Assembly (NCBI GenBank): GCA_001465115.1
Contig: CP013614.1
Coordinates: 992,001 to 1,056,000 of the forward strand
Direction: 5' to 3'
Origin: Enterococcus silesiacus
Lineage (GTDB): Bacteria > Bacillota > Bacilli > Lactobacillales > Enterococcaceae
Length of the DNA stretch: 64,000 bases
A program made the position numbers and the translations under genes. The notes beneath the pieces are model-generated. The model was not told where the DNA came from. It did no database searches and saw only the letters and a program-made list of their open reading frames with translations. Shown one piece after another: positions 1 to 7,894 of the stretch (position 1 is the stretch's first letter; each line of letters begins with the position of its first letter).

Positions 1-213
1 CCACTTTTGATTCTGCTCCTTATCAGCTAAATCCCCTTTATTCAATAAAATCAATCGTGGCTTTTGTTGGACGATTTGATCCATCATCGGATTTCTTGAT
101 GAGAGCGGAAGTCTAGCATCAATCAATTCAAAAACAATATCCACATATTTTATTTTTTCAGATACTTCTCTTCTGGCTTTTGCCATGTGTCCTGGAAACC
201 ATTGTATTGTCAT
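1..213 (-). CDS. rbgA: Ribosome biogenesis GTPase RbgA/YlqF (5' part only)
   Basis: Only the first 71 codons lie in the window; the rest runs off the left edge. The N-terminus reads [16 protein letters not shown], the signature start of RbgA/YlqF, followed by [15 protein letters not shown] and an LLNKGDLAD stretch, which is the early NKxD (G4) motif expected of a circularly permuted GTPase. The family acts in late assembly of the 50S ribosomal subunit. The ATG at 213 sits 8 bases beyond the stop of lepB, so the two genes are probably cotranscribed, as in many lactobacillales. The identification is firm even though the protein is partial. Confidence 0.93.
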   Translation of the reverse strand, partial: MTIQWFPGHMAKARREVSEKIKYVDIVFELIDARLPLSSRNPMMDQIVQQKPRLILLNKGDLADKEQNQKW

Positions 214-221
214 TTTATCAC

Positions 222-776
222 CTATCTTGGTATGAATTTCATATGTGTTATGGGGTAATACACAAACTGAGCTTTTCCTAAAATATACTTACTCTCGACT
301 GCACCAAAAGAACGACTGTCTTTTGACATTCTCCGGTTATCTCCTAATACAAAATAACTATCTTTGGGTAATACATCTGTTGTGATAAGATCACTTAAAT
401 TAAAATTAGTTGTGTAAGGAGCCGTCTCATGATCTTTTTTGATATTTTTTTCTAAGAATGGTTCTTCAACAGGTTTCTCATTAATATATAGTTGATCATC
501 CTCGTAGCGAACAGCATCTCCAGGTAGTCCAATCACGCGTTTAATATAAATTGCTCCGTTTGGCAACTTGAATACGACTACGTCAAAGCGCTTAATCGAC
601 GTAAATTTTTCCATGGCAATCATGTCCCCTTGACTCAACGTTTTTTCCATGGAATTTCCGTCTACAGGAACAGGGATTAGAATAAAACCTCTTAGTATAA
701 ATAACAACAGTAAAGAAGGAATGAGCAGTTTCATGAAAAAAATAAAGGAGCCAATATACGATTTTCGTTTTTCCAC
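222..776 (-). CDS. lepB: Signal peptidase I
   Basis: A 184-residue type I signal peptidase of the short Gram-positive type. It has one N-terminal membrane segment (about residues 12-32). The catalytic serine is Ser42 in GNSMEKTL and the general-base lysine is Lys79 in [11 protein letters not shown]. The [14 protein letters not shown] box near residue 146 is the conserved C-terminal motif. It removes signal peptides from exported proteins at the outer face of the membrane. It lies directly upstream of rbgA with an 8-base gap. The start is the ATG at 776 preceded by an AGGGAGAG-like ribosome binding site. Confidence 0.95.
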   Translation of the reverse strand: MEKRKSYIGSFIFFMKLLIPSLLLLFILRGFILIPVPVDGNSMEKTLSQGDMIAMEKFTSIKRFDVVVFKLPNGAIYIKRVIGLPGDAVRYEDDQLYINEKPVEEPFLEKNIKKDHETAPYTTNFNLSDLITTDVLPKDSYFVLGDNRRMSKDSRSFGAVESKYILGKAQFVYYPITHMKFIPR

Positions 777-879
777 TATTACTCTCTCCCTTTTGCTTGC
801 TGGTTCTATTATAAAGGAAAAACACTAGAAAAAGCGACTAATTTAAAGTAAAAATTGTGGCATAATTAAATAAAAGATG

Positions 880-935
880 GAATAGGTGCGAAAAAGGGCT
901 TTTTTTCACATACAGCCAGTTTTCCCCACCTATTC
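880..935 (-). terminator. Terminator after ctpA
   Basis: On the minus strand GAATAGGTG pairs with CACCTATTC, with an inner GGGC/GCCC-like stem and T-rich segments. The 5' arm includes the ctpA stop codon. The hairpin separates ctpA from lepB. Confidence 0.7.
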
Positions 936-2384
936 TCCTTTATTCTTTCTTACTTTTTTTTGAAGTTCTTTGATGCCAGTATCATATGCTTGATCATTTT
1001 CTTTGATTTTCTTCCCTACCTCAGTTTCAATTTGAGCTGCTGTTTCATTATCCACTTCTCCGGTAACTGGAAGATTATTATCAGCCTGTATAGCACTGAC
1101 AGCGGTTTTCGTTTGCTCAGAAAAATCACTAGCTTCCGCATTGACATCGTGGCCAAGTGCTTTTAATAGGGCATTGATATTTTTGACAACTGGAGAAGAA
1201 TCACCTAATTTGAGTGTTTTATCTCTAGAGATTGGTGAAAGGTAAGCATAATCAGGATAATCAGCCTTAATCGTGGGTTCTAATCCTTTTTCATGGATCC
1301 ACTCCCCTTTTGGTGTCAACCATTTTAAGACAGTTAACTTGATTTCGCTCTTATCATTCAGATTTTTAACCGTTTGAACGGTTCCCTTCCCAAAAGTTTT
1401 TGTTCCGATGATCTCTTTGTTGCCGGATTCTTTTAAGGCTGCTGCAAAAATCTCAGATGCGCTAGCGCTGCCTTCATCAACTAAAACAACAGTCGGTTCT
1501 GTCACTTTAAAGCCACCATCTAATTGGCTAGAAGCAACTTCTTCACTGGTGTTACCAGCCTTATCTTCAAATTTAAGAATCGTTTTACCGTCTTTGAGGA
1601 ACATGCTGGCCATTTTTTCTACTTGATCAAGCAGTCCACCTGGATTTTGACGTAAATCAATCACAAAAGATGTGGCTCCGGCTTTTCTTAACGTCTTGAT
1701 GCTTTCTTGAAGCTCTTTATACGTATTTTCCCCAAATGAAATGATTTTGATTGAGCCAACTGAATCGTCCTTTTTATCTAATTCGCCTTTGACTGTTTCG
1801 ATTGGAATCGTGTCTCTCTTTAATTTCAATTCAAAGGTTTCCTCGCCACGCTTAATTGTTAAACGGACTTCCGTGCCTTTTTTTCCACGAATTTTACTGA
1901 CGACTTGAGAAAGTGTCTTGCCTTGTGTGTTTTCATCATCGACTTTTAAAATCGTATCATTTGTCTTCATCCCTGCTTTAGCTGCGGGTGAGCCTTCGAT
2001 AGGAGCTTGAGCAACGGTAGGCAACTCGTCTGTCATGGTCATGGTCGCACCAATCCCTTCAAAACTACCGGCAAGACTTTGGTCTAATTCATCTGCTTCT
2101 GGTTCATTTAAATAGCTAGAATACGGATCATCTAAAGCCTCTGTCATGCCTTTTAAAGCACCATCAACCAACTTTTTTTCATCAACTTTCCCTACATAAT
2201 TATTGACGATTTCGTTATATAGATCATCCACTTTTTTTAGCTCGCCACTTTGAGCTGGACTGTTGGCAAGTTGTTTTTTATATTGAGAATCGAAATAGAT
2301 ATAACCGCCACCGCCAGCCAAAAAAGCAACACAGGCAAGCGAAATAATGTATTGATGAAAAGGCACTTGTTGTTTATTTTTCAT
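930..2384 (-). CDS. ctpA: Carboxy-terminal processing protease (S41, PDZ and peptidoglycan-binding domains)
   Basis: A 484-residue S41 peptidase. It has an N-terminal membrane anchor (residues about 10-30), a PDZ domain (about 105-190) and the S41 core with the GSASASE nucleophile motif (305-311) and the TFGKG lysine motif (Lys333). A C-terminal peptidoglycan-binding repeat (about 395-460) starts at KLGDSSPVVKN. The enzyme is expected to cleave membrane or wall proteins on the outer face of the membrane. An in-frame GTG/ATG further upstream would add 17 residues, but the ATG at 2384 has a GGAAAGAG ribosome binding site and begins the usual MKNK-hydrophobic anchor. The gene stands alone between two terminators. 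Confidence 0.92.
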   Translation of the reverse strand: MKNKQQVPFHQYIISLACVAFLAGGGGYIYFDSQYKKQLANSPAQSGELKKVDDLYNEIVNNYVGKVDEKKLVDGALKGMTEALDDPYSSYLNEPEADELDQSLAGSFEGIGATMTMTDELPTVAQAPIEGSPAAKAGMKTNDTILKVDDENTQGKTLSQVVSKIRGKKGTEVRLTIKRGEETFELKLKRDTIPIETVKGELDKKDDSVGSIKIISFGENTYKELQESIKTLRKAGATSFVIDLRQNPGGLLDQVEKMASMFLKDGKTILKFEDKAGNTSEEVASSQLDGGFKVTEPTVVLVDEGSASASEIFAAALKESGNKEIIGTKTFGKGTVQTVKNLNDKSEIKLTVLKWLTPKGEWIHEKGLEPTIKADYPDYAYLSPISRDKTLKLGDSSPVVKNINALLKALGHDVNAEASDFSEQTKTAVSAIQADNNLPVTGEVDNETAAQIETEVGKKIKENDQAYDTGIKELQKKVRKNKGE

Positions 2385-2435
2385 ATAGTCATCTCTTTCC
2401 GTAAAATTATCATTGCATGTTTTCCAGTTTACCAT

Positions 2436-2476
2436 GAAAAAAAAGGAAGGAAAAGCTTTCTTTGCCTTTCCTACCT
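2436..2476 (-). terminator. Terminator after the GDSL-ypmS-msrA-yozE operon
   Basis: On the minus strand GGTAGGAAAGGC and GCTTTTCCTTCC form an imperfect 12-base stem followed by eight T residues, four bases past the yozE stop. A textbook intrinsic terminator. Confidence 0.85.
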
Positions 2477-2479
2477 TTT

Positions 2480-2698
2480 TTATTTATTGTTTTCTACGTA
2501 TTTTTCCCATAGCTCATCAAAAATATGCATATTAGTCAAGTAATCGGCATCCATCTCTAAATAACTTGATAATTCATGATAATCCTCAGATTGTTTTGGA
2601 AACTGAATATCTTTTGCAGCATCGTTTGCAAATTGACTTTCTTCAGTTTTTTTCGGTGCTCTCAATGTCATTAAATAATGATAGAAGCTTCTTCTCAT
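2480..2698 (-). CDS. yozE: YozE family small protein
   Basis: A 72-residue protein beginning MRRSFYHYLMTLR, recognisable as the YozE/UPF0346 family of small SAM-like helical proteins in Firmicutes. Its biochemical role is not known. An upstream in-frame ATG at 2710 lies inside msrA; the ATG at 2698 has GGTG just upstream and matches the family N-terminus, so I chose it. It is the last gene of the operon with msrA, ypmS and the GDSL lipase and is followed at once by a strong terminator. Confidence 0.85.
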   Translation of the reverse strand: MRRSFYHYLMTLRAPKKTEESQFANDAAKDIQFPKQSEDYHELSSYLEMDADYLTNMHIFDELWEKYVENNK

Positions 2699-2703
2699 AT
2701 AAT

Positions 2704-3213
2704 TCACCAATTCTCTTCTATAAAATTTGCTCGATTCATATGGGCATTTTCATAACGTTCAGGCTCTTTTTGATAAAAATCCTGATGATAATCTTCAGCG
2801 GGATAAAAAGTGACTGCAGGCTCGATTGTTGTGACGATTGGTTCACTAAAACGACCACTTTCTTGTAAAGCTTGTCGGCTTTTTTCAGCGATTCCTTTTT
2901 GGTGTTCGCTTGTATAAAAAATGACCGGACGATAGTTATCTCCACGATCTTCAAACTGACCTAAAACATCTGTTGGATCGGTTTGTTGCCAGTAAATTTC
3001 TACTAATTTTTCATAAGGCATGATGGTCGGATCAAATTCAATCTCAACTGCTTCAGTATGGCCCGTGGTATGGCTCAACACTTGTTCATATGTTGGGTTT
3101 TCAACGTGCCCTCCCGTATATCCAGACGTTACAGAATGGATGCCAGGTTGGGTATCAAAAGGCTGGATCATACACCAAAAACAGCCTCCGGCAAAAATGG
3201 CTTTTTCACTCAA
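2704..3213 (-). CDS. msrA: Peptide-methionine (S)-S-oxide reductase
   Basis: A 169-residue MsrA with the catalytic GGCFWC motif (Cys11, Cys14) near the N-terminus and the conserved [16 protein letters not shown] and GHTEAVE(I)EFDP segments. It reduces methionine-S-sulfoxide in oxidised proteins using thioredoxin. The start codon overlaps the stop of ypmS by four bases, so translation is probably coupled. The C-terminal tail ends NFIEENW, without an extra MsrB domain. Confidence 0.96.
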   Translation of the reverse strand: MSEKAIFAGGCFWCMIQPFDTQPGIHSVTSGYTGGHVENPTYEQVLSHTTGHTEAVEIEFDPTIMPYEKLVEIYWQQTDPTDVLGQFEDRGDNYRPVIFYTSEHQKGIAEKSRQALQESGRFSEPIVTTIEPAVTFYPAEDYHQDFYQKEPERYENAHMNRANFIEENW

Positions 3214-3908
3214 TTGGTTCCCTCCTTCTCCTCTTTAGTTGTATCAGCACTATCTTTTGGCAAGTAAATATTCATGCGAATATCATCATCCACTAAGTTT
3301 ATTTTTTCTGCACGGATAAACAAGCCATTTTGCATTCTGAATTGATCCAAACGTAATAACACTGTACTATCTTCTGGGTTTACTTCTACCCAATTTGGCA
3401 ATTTATAATCTCTTTGCACAAATTTCAAAATTTCTTTCATTGGTAATCCCAGTGTTCCGATAGATAAACTTTTTGCTTTTAATTGAACGTTACCATTATC
3501 CATCACGTAAGGATCAAAATAAAGGTAAAACTGGATTGGGTGTCCCAACACTTCAAATGTACCATTCAACATTGCTTCATTCTCTAAATAAAATTTATAG
3601 GTAATATCAGAGCCTTTTTGGAAATCTTTCAGATAAAAATCGATCAACGCATTTACTTGTTTTTTATTTGATTGAATCGCAATAACGGGTGTGCCGTCTT
3701 TTTCTACTAATTCAGGAACAGGCTTATAATTAGGCTCCCGAACTTGGGTAACTCTTACAAAAATAAAAGCAAGACTCCCAATGATAATACCAATCAAAAT
3801 TATAAAAGCTACTTTCCAGCGATTGATCGTCTTTTTGACTTGCGGCATGTTTTTTCTTCGTTTAGATGTTTTTGGTGCAACTTTCTTATCTTCTGGTTCA
3901 TTTGACAT
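3210..3908 (-). CDS. ypmS: YpmS family membrane-anchored protein (DUF2140)
   Basis: A 232-residue protein with a basic N-terminal cytoplasmic stretch, one membrane segment (about residues 29-50) and an extracellular domain that includes [16 protein letters not shown] and the [18 protein letters not shown] region typical of YpmS/DUF2140. Function is unknown. It sits between a GDSL lipase and msrA with overlapping ends, the same order as ypmR-ypmS in Bacillus, which suggests a shared envelope role. The ATG at 3908 is preferred over a GTG three codons earlier that overlaps the preceding stop. Confidence 0.8.
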   Translation of the reverse strand: MSNEPEDKKVAPKTSKRRKNMPQVKKTINRWKVAFIILIGIIIGSLAFIFVRVTQVREPNYKPVPELVEKDGTPVIAIQSNKKQVNALIDFYLKDFQKGSDITYKFYLENEAMLNGTFEVLGHPIQFYLYFDPYVMDNGNVQLKAKSLSIGTLGLPMKEILKFVQRDYKLPNWVEVNPEDSTVLLRLDQFRMQNGLFIRAEKINLVDDDIRMNIYLPKDSADTTKEEKEGTN

Positions 3909-3913
3909 TTGTA

Positions 3914-4801
3914 TCACTCACTTCCCTTTTTGAGCCATTTATCTTGTGTTTTTACCATTTTATCACGAACAGTACTTGCCATGATTTGATACCCTAGATT
4001 ATTAGGATGGAAATGGTCTTCTTCGTACAGTGCATTATTTTTGATATCGACCTCTCCACTTGAGGTCATTGTATTTTCACTGCTAACGATTCCGACTTCA
4101 TCCCCAACACCTTTATAAAGCAAGTCATTAATAGGAATAAAATAGGCATTTTTTTCTGCTTGGACGATTTCCTCTGTCCCAGCATTCCAATTATCAACAA
4201 TTTCCTGCATTTCAGTGATATCAGGAAAATACAAATAAAACGGATTATATATTCCTAAGACATAAATTGGTGCATCGGTATTGTATTTGCGAATTTCTGT
4301 CAGTAGCTTATCTACTTCTTTTTGATAATTTTTCAGTGGCCTTTTGAATGACTCTTTTGTTAAGCGGAAAATATCGCCTTTTATGACTTTCATTAAATCA
4401 TTTCCGCCTACAGTCAAGGTGATGACATCTGCTGTGGCTAGACCATCTTGAATCGCTTCATTTTTTTTGATCCGTTTAAGGATTTGGTCGCTACGATCGC
4501 CATTTTTCCCAAAATTATCAGTTTGAACACCGTTTAACTGATACTGCTCTTGTAAATCTTTGGCAACTAGCGGTACAAAACCTCCTGAGTTTGTTAAATC
4601 GCCGATTCCTTCTGTTAAAGAGTCGCCAATTGCAACGTAGTGGATAACTTCTTTTGTTTCGCTTTTGGCTATTTGTTGCGCTCCGGTTCCTAAAATTGGT
4701 TTTGCTTTTGGTGCAATTAGAATCAAAAGTAAAAAAATACTGATGATCGTCGTAAAAAAAAGTGCAAAACTTGCCCAATTATTTTTGAAAAAATTCTTCA
4801 T
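3914..4801 (-). CDS. ypmR: SGNH/GDSL hydrolase, YpmR-like, membrane-anchored
   Basis: A 295-residue protein with an N-terminal membrane segment (about residues 10-30) and an extracellular SGNH hydrolase domain. Block I is AIGDSLTEGIGD with Ser61, block III is TVGGNDLM and block V is DHFHPNNLGYQ with the catalytic Asp/His pair. The family includes lipases, esterases and deacylases; the substrate here cannot be read from the sequence. It heads the operon with ypmS, msrA and yozE. Confidence 0.88.
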   Translation of the reverse strand: MKNFFKNNWASFALFFTTIISIFLLLILIAPKAKPILGTGAQQIAKSETKEVIHYVAIGDSLTEGIGDLTNSGGFVPLVAKDLQEQYQLNGVQTDNFGKNGDRSDQILKRIKKNEAIQDGLATADVITLTVGGNDLMKVIKGDIFRLTKESFKRPLKNYQKEVDKLLTEIRKYNTDAPIYVLGIYNPFYLYFPDITEMQEIVDNWNAGTEEIVQAEKNAYFIPINDLLYKGVGDEVGIVSSENTMTSSGEVDIKNNALYEEDHFHPNNLGYQIMASTVRDKMVKTQDKWLKKGSE

Positions 4802-4935
4802 TCTATCCCTTTCTTTGCTGTAAATCGTAAAAAAAACATGGTGATTTTACTAATTTACGATAATTATATTTTTTAGTCTTACACATTAAATTATCTCTAT
4901 TTTTGGTCGATTTGTACAGTGAAATTTATAAAAAT

Positions 4936-5020
4936 AGAGTGGGGTCATAACTCTACGAGTCATATCCCACTCTTGAAAAATCCGTATAAACGGTAAGATC
5001 AGAAGTAACTGCTTTGGAAT
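4936..5020 (-). repeat. Dispersed intergenic repeat, copy A
   Basis: Lies 29 bases past the degV stop. It consists of a hairpin GAGTGGGG...CCCACTC and a conserved flank TCCGTATAAACGG followed by an AAGATCAGAAGTAACT block. Copies B (14678-14770) and C (31375-31465) share the same two-part design and the same orientation relative to the upstream minus-strand gene. On the minus strand the hairpin is followed by TATTTTTAT, so this copy can also terminate degV. Confidence 0.75.
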
Positions 5021-5048
5021 CAAACATGTCTCTTCCAATAGTCAAAAC

Positions 5049-5891
5049 TTAGTCTGTGTAGTACATAATTGCAAATGCACCTTTGCCTGTATGCGTAGCA
5101 ATTACAGGATTTGTATGCAATACAGGAATATCCATGTCTGGAAACAACGCTTGTAATCCTTCTTTAAAACCGTTCGCAAGCTCTAATCCATCTGCATAAG
5201 AAATTCCGATTTGTCGTACATTTGACAAAGTGCTCAACTCAGTTTTAAGCTCTTCAAACCATTTATTGAATGTTTTTAATCCCCTACCTTTGGCAACTGG
5301 AATCAGTTCGGTATGATCAAAATCCATTACTACTTTCATATTAAAAATACTGGATAAAAGCCCTGTCGCGCGACTGATACGGCCGCCTTTAACTAAATTA
5401 TCCAATGTAGAGATTCCAATGAAAAGCTTCGTATTTTCTTTAACATGATTGATTTCTGCTAAAATTTCTGGAACACTTGCTCCATTTTTAGCAAGTTTAG
5501 CAGCTTGAATTACTTGAAAGGATAAGCCTTGATCTGTAAAATCACTATCAATCACAGTTACATTCGCAGAACTAAGATTCCCAGCTTGTCTAGCCGCTTC
5601 TACTGTACCGCTTAGCCCTTTTGTCATATGGATTGAAACAACCTCACTGCCGTCAGCACCTAAACGATCATACAACTCGACAAACTCACCAATCGGCGGT
5701 TGACTTGTTTTAGGCAATGCTTTTGAGGTGCTCATTAGTTCCATAAAGTGTTCACCTTCTAAATGGTCATCATCGGCATATACTACACCATCGATCATCA
5801 CTGATAAAGGAATCATGTGAATAGCTAACTCGTCGCGTACACTTTTAAGCATAGTACAAGAAGAATCCGTCACAATTTTAACATTTGTCAT
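5049..5891 (-). CDS. DegV family fatty-acid-binding protein (FakB-type)
   Basis: A 280-residue DegV protein. The N-terminus KIVTDSSCTM carries the conserved TDSS fatty-acid-binding motif, followed by IPLSVMIDG and the TSQPP(I)GEF segment; the C-terminus has HTGKGAFAIMYY. DegV proteins bind a fatty acid and present it to the kinase FakA for incorporation of exogenous fatty acids into phospholipid. FakA is not in the window. The gene is divergent from the hemolysin III gene and shares a promoter region with a perfect palindrome. Which fatty acid it prefers cannot be told. Confidence 0.88.
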   Translation of the reverse strand: MTNVKIVTDSSCTMLKSVRDELAIHMIPLSVMIDGVVYADDDHLEGEHFMELMSTSKALPKTSQPPIGEFVELYDRLGADGSEVVSIHMTKGLSGTVEAARQAGNLSSANVTVIDSDFTDQGLSFQVIQAAKLAKNGASVPEILAEINHVKENTKLFIGISTLDNLVKGGRISRATGLLSSIFNMKVVMDFDHTELIPVAKGRGLKTFNKWFEELKTELSTLSNVRQIGISYADGLELANGFKEGLQALFPDMDIPVLHTNPVIATHTGKGAFAIMYYTD

Positions 5892-5942
5892 AATTTTATC
5901 ACTCTTTCTTTAAAAAAAACCTCAATTCGTGGTAAAATACTT

Positions 5943-5970
5943 TTGAGGCTTGAATGTCTGTTTTTATTAT
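5943..5970 (+). promoter_or_regulatory. Divergent promoter region of degV and hlyIII
   Basis: On the plus strand TTGAGG (5943-5948) is followed after 16 bases by TATTAT (5965-5970). On the minus strand TATAAT (5965-5970) can serve degV, with TGAAAA 17 bases upstream. The two promoters therefore overlap at the same bases. Confidence 0.5.
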
Positions 5971-5978
5971 AACAGACA
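5955..5978. promoter_or_regulatory. Operator-like palindrome between degV and hlyIII
   Basis: TGTCTGTT and AACAGACA form a perfect 8-base inverted repeat around an 8-base AT-only centre that contains the -10 elements of both divergent promoters. The size and placement fit a dimeric repressor site. I cannot assign the regulator. Confidence 0.5.
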
Positions 5979-6021
5979 AAGAATTATTTTTCACCAAATT
6001 AAAATGAAGGAAGTTGATTTC

Positions 6022-6675
6022 TTGGAAAAAGTAAAATTCTCCAGAAAATATATGATTTTAAATGAAGTACTTAATGCCGTCACTCATGGGATTGGGGTTG
6101 GCTTGAGTATTGTAGGATTGATCATCTTGTTAGTCAAAGGGACACGGATGGGTTCTCCTGTTCATATAGTTTCTTACGCCATTTATGGTTCTACGCTGAT
6201 ACTTTTATTTTTATCTTCCACCCTATTTCATAGCTTAATTTTTACTAAAGCTAAAAAAGTATTTCAAGTTTTTGACCATAGTTCGATCTTTTTATTGATA
6301 GCCGGTAGCTATACGCCATTTTGTTTATTGAGTATTGATGGTTGGCTGGGTTGGCTATTGTTCGTTCTTATTTGGCTCATGGCCCTTAGTGGTGTTGTCT
6401 ATAAATCTTTAACCTTGCATAAACAAGAGACGGTAAAAAATATTTCTACTGTAATCTATATTATTATGGGCTGGCTTTGCGTTGTTGCTGCCAAACCATT
6501 GTATGATTCTTTGGGCTTCACAGGGGTTGCGCTGCTGGTAGCCGGCGGTGTCTCTTATACATTAGGTGCTGCATTTTATAGCTTAAAAAGTGTTCGTTTC
6601 ATGCACGTAGTTTGGCACTTGTTCGTTATGTTAGGTGCCGGTTTCATGTTCTTTTCGATTTTACTTTATACTTAA
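6022..6675 (+). CDS. hlyIII: Hemolysin III family membrane protein
   Basis: A 217-residue protein with about seven membrane segments, the NAVTHGIGVG opening, HSL(I)F and the C-terminal HVVWHLFVMLGAGFMFF motif of the hemolysin III / PAQR-like (YplQ) family, whose conserved His residues suggest a metal-dependent lipid hydrolase. True haemolytic activity is not implied. The start is judged to be TTG at 6022: AAGGAAG lies eight bases upstream, whereas the in-frame ATG at 6004 overlaps that site and has no ribosome binding site of its own. It is divergent from degV across a shared palindrome. Confidence 0.88.
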   Translation: MEKVKFSRKYMILNEVLNAVTHGIGVGLSIVGLIILLVKGTRMGSPVHIVSYAIYGSTLILLFLSSTLFHSLIFTKAKKVFQVFDHSSIFLLIAGSYTPFCLLSIDGWLGWLLFVLIWLMALSGVVYKSLTLHKQETVKNISTVIYIIMGWLCVVAAKPLYDSLGFTGVALLVAGGVSYTLGAAFYSLKSVRFMHVVWHLFVMLGAGFMFFSILLYT

Positions 6676-6707
6676 ATTTTATAGATTCCTTTGTTTAAAA
6701 GGTTTAT

Positions 6708-6750
6708 GGCATTTCTTTTTGATTAATCAAAAAAAGAAATGCCTTTTTTT
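6708..6750 (+). terminator. Terminator after hlyIII
   Basis: GGCATTTCTTTTT pairs with AAAAAAGAAATGCC around a short loop and is followed by seven T residues. It isolates the next gene, which has its own promoter. Confidence 0.9.
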
Positions 6751-6761
6751 GTATTTATCTC

Positions 6762-6790
6762 TTTACAAAGCGAACAAACATTCGTATAAT
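6762..6790 (+). promoter_or_regulatory. Sigma-A promoter of the 66-residue membrane protein gene
   Basis: TTTACA at 6762-6767 and TATAAT at 6785-6790 are separated by exactly 17 bases. Two LexA-type boxes overlap and flank it. Confidence 0.85.
6771..6784 (+). promoter_or_regulatory. LexA (DinR) box 1
   Basis: CGAACAAACATTCG differs at one base from the Gram-positive SOS consensus CGAAC-N4-GTTCG. It fills the -35/-10 spacer of the promoter. Confidence 0.65.
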
Positions 6791-6797
6791 AACTATA

Positions 6798-6811
6798 CAA
6801 ACGTTTGTTCG
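6798..6811 (+). promoter_or_regulatory. LexA (DinR) box 2
   Basis: CAAACGTTTGTTCG differs at one base from CGAAC-N4-GTTCG. It lies just downstream of the -10 hexamer, around the expected transcription start, 27 bases centre-to-centre from box 1. Confidence 0.65.
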
Positions 6812-6835
6812 ATAAAAATTATGAGGTGATTAAGA

Positions 6836-7036
6836 ATGAAAGCAGTTCGTCGTGGCGGGTTATTATTTGTAGTATTGATTATTGGTATTTTCTTAGGTAC
6901 ATTAGGGTTACGCTCAGCTTTGCTTATTGTTAGCCCTCTGTTTATTATATGGTTTATGTTATGGGATGAGAAACGGTATTCTCATACAAGAAAAAAGAAT
7001 GAACATCAACACTATATTTACCGTAAATATCCGTAG
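6836..7036 (+). CDS. Small membrane protein, probably SOS-controlled
   Basis: A 66-residue protein: a short basic start (MKAVRRGG), one long or two short hydrophobic segments (about residues 8-43) and a charged, His/Tyr/Lys-rich tail of about 22 residues ending YRKYP. The start has a GAGGTGAT ribosome binding site. It has its own promoter with two LexA boxes and is bounded by terminators on both sides, so it is a single-gene SOS-type unit. I do not recognise the family. Small SOS-induced membrane proteins in other bacteria (YneA, SosA, SidA) restrain cell division, but no LysM or other shared domain is visible here, so that role is only a hypothesis. Confidence 0.8.
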   Translation: MKAVRRGGLLFVVLIIGIFLGTLGLRSALLIVSPLFIIWFMLWDEKRYSHTRKKNEHQHYIYRKYP

Positions 7037-7132
7037 ATTAAAGTGTGATTGATTTATAGCAACAAAATAGATGTGCAATAAAATTGAAGTTCAGCTTTAC
7101 TGCACACCCTTATTCTAAACGAAAAAAACGAT
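7037..7132 (+). other. Gene-free stretch with a weak hairpin
   Basis: About 340 bases separate the small membrane protein gene from apt. Besides two clear terminators (listed separately) it holds a weak inverted repeat, GTGCAATAAA with TTTACTGCAC (about 7063-7097), with no T-tract. No convincing gene is seen in 7037-7378. Confidence 0.5.
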
Positions 7133-7175
7133 AAAAAGCCTGTAGTTCCTTGGATTTCTGGAGCTACAGGCTTTT
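7133..7175 (+). terminator. Terminator after the SOS-type gene
   Basis: GCCTGTAGTTCC pairs with GGAGCTACAGGC (one mismatch) around a short loop, with A- and T-tracts on the two sides, so it could work in both directions. Confidence 0.85.
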
Positions 7176-7269
7176 AAATTGGCTCTATACTTTCTGATGT
7201 TGGTGAGAAATCACCGGCATCTTTTTTAATGCAAAATAATAGAAAAGACACCCTGATATCCTTTAGAAT

Positions 7270-7298
7270 CAAAAAACCTAGAGGAAAGTTCCTCTAGG
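7270..7298 (-). terminator. Terminator after apt
   Basis: On the minus strand CCTAGAGG and CCTCTAGG form a perfect 8-base stem followed by TTTTTT. It closes the recJ-apt operon about 80 bases past the apt stop. Confidence 0.85.
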
Positions 7299-7378
7299 AA
7301 TCATACTAATCGATTTAATTCTTTGGTTTTTCTTTACCAACATTAGTTGACAAAGAGCCTTTAAATTCCGCTAATTTT

Positions 7379-7891
7379 TTAATATTCCATCAATGTAACA
7401 ATTTCATAACCAGTAATTTTATCTCTTCCATGCAGGTCCATCAACTCAATTAAAAAGGCACAACCGACAACAATGCCGCCTAATGCTTCAATTAGTTCGA
7501 TGGTAGCTTTGATCGTACCGCCAGTTGCCAATAGATCATCACAAATCAATACTCGTTGACCAGGTTTTATAGCATCTTTATGAAGTGTTAACGTGTCAGT
7601 ACCATATTCTAAATCATAGGTTACTTCAATCGTTTCACGAGGTAATTTGCCTTTTTTACGAACAGGAGCAAAACCAACGCCTAATTCGTAGGCAACTGGG
7701 CAGCCCACGATAAAACCACGTGCTTCAGGTCCAACAACCATATCGATTCTTTTTTCTTTGGCATAATCAACGATTTGTTTTGTTGCTTCACGATACGCCT
7801 CTCCATTGGCCATCAACGGGGAGATATCTCTAAAGATCACTCCTTTTTCCGGATAATCTGGAATACTAGCAATATAATCTTTTAAATCCAT
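7379..7891 (-). CDS. apt: Adenine phosphoribosyltransferase
   Basis: A 170-residue purine-salvage enzyme converting adenine and PRPP to AMP. It has the [10 protein letters not shown] opening, the GPEARGF motif (about 54-60) and the PRPP-binding loop [13 protein letters not shown] (about 114-126). Length and all motifs are normal. It lies three bases past the recJ stop, so the two genes form one transcript; recJ-apt linkage is common in Firmicutes. Confidence 0.97.
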   Translation of the reverse strand: MDLKDYIASIPDYPEKGVIFRDISPLMANGEAYREATKQIVDYAKEKRIDMVVGPEARGFIVGCPVAYELGVGFAPVRKKGKLPRETIEVTYDLEYGTDTLTLHKDAIKPGQRVLICDDLLATGGTIKATIELIEALGGIVVGCAFLIELMDLHGRDKITGYEIVTLMEY

Positions 7892-7894
7892 TTT

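Noticed and set aside
2385-2435. 17-residue N-terminal extension of ctpA
   Set aside because: The ATG at 2384 has a better ribosome binding site and begins the standard anchor; the extension lacks a site and overlaps terminator-like sequence.
5920-5948. CCTCAA...TTGAGG as a terminator upstream of degV
   Set aside because: It has no T-tract on the degV side, and its right arm overlaps the -35 element of hlyIII; it is at most a leader hairpin.
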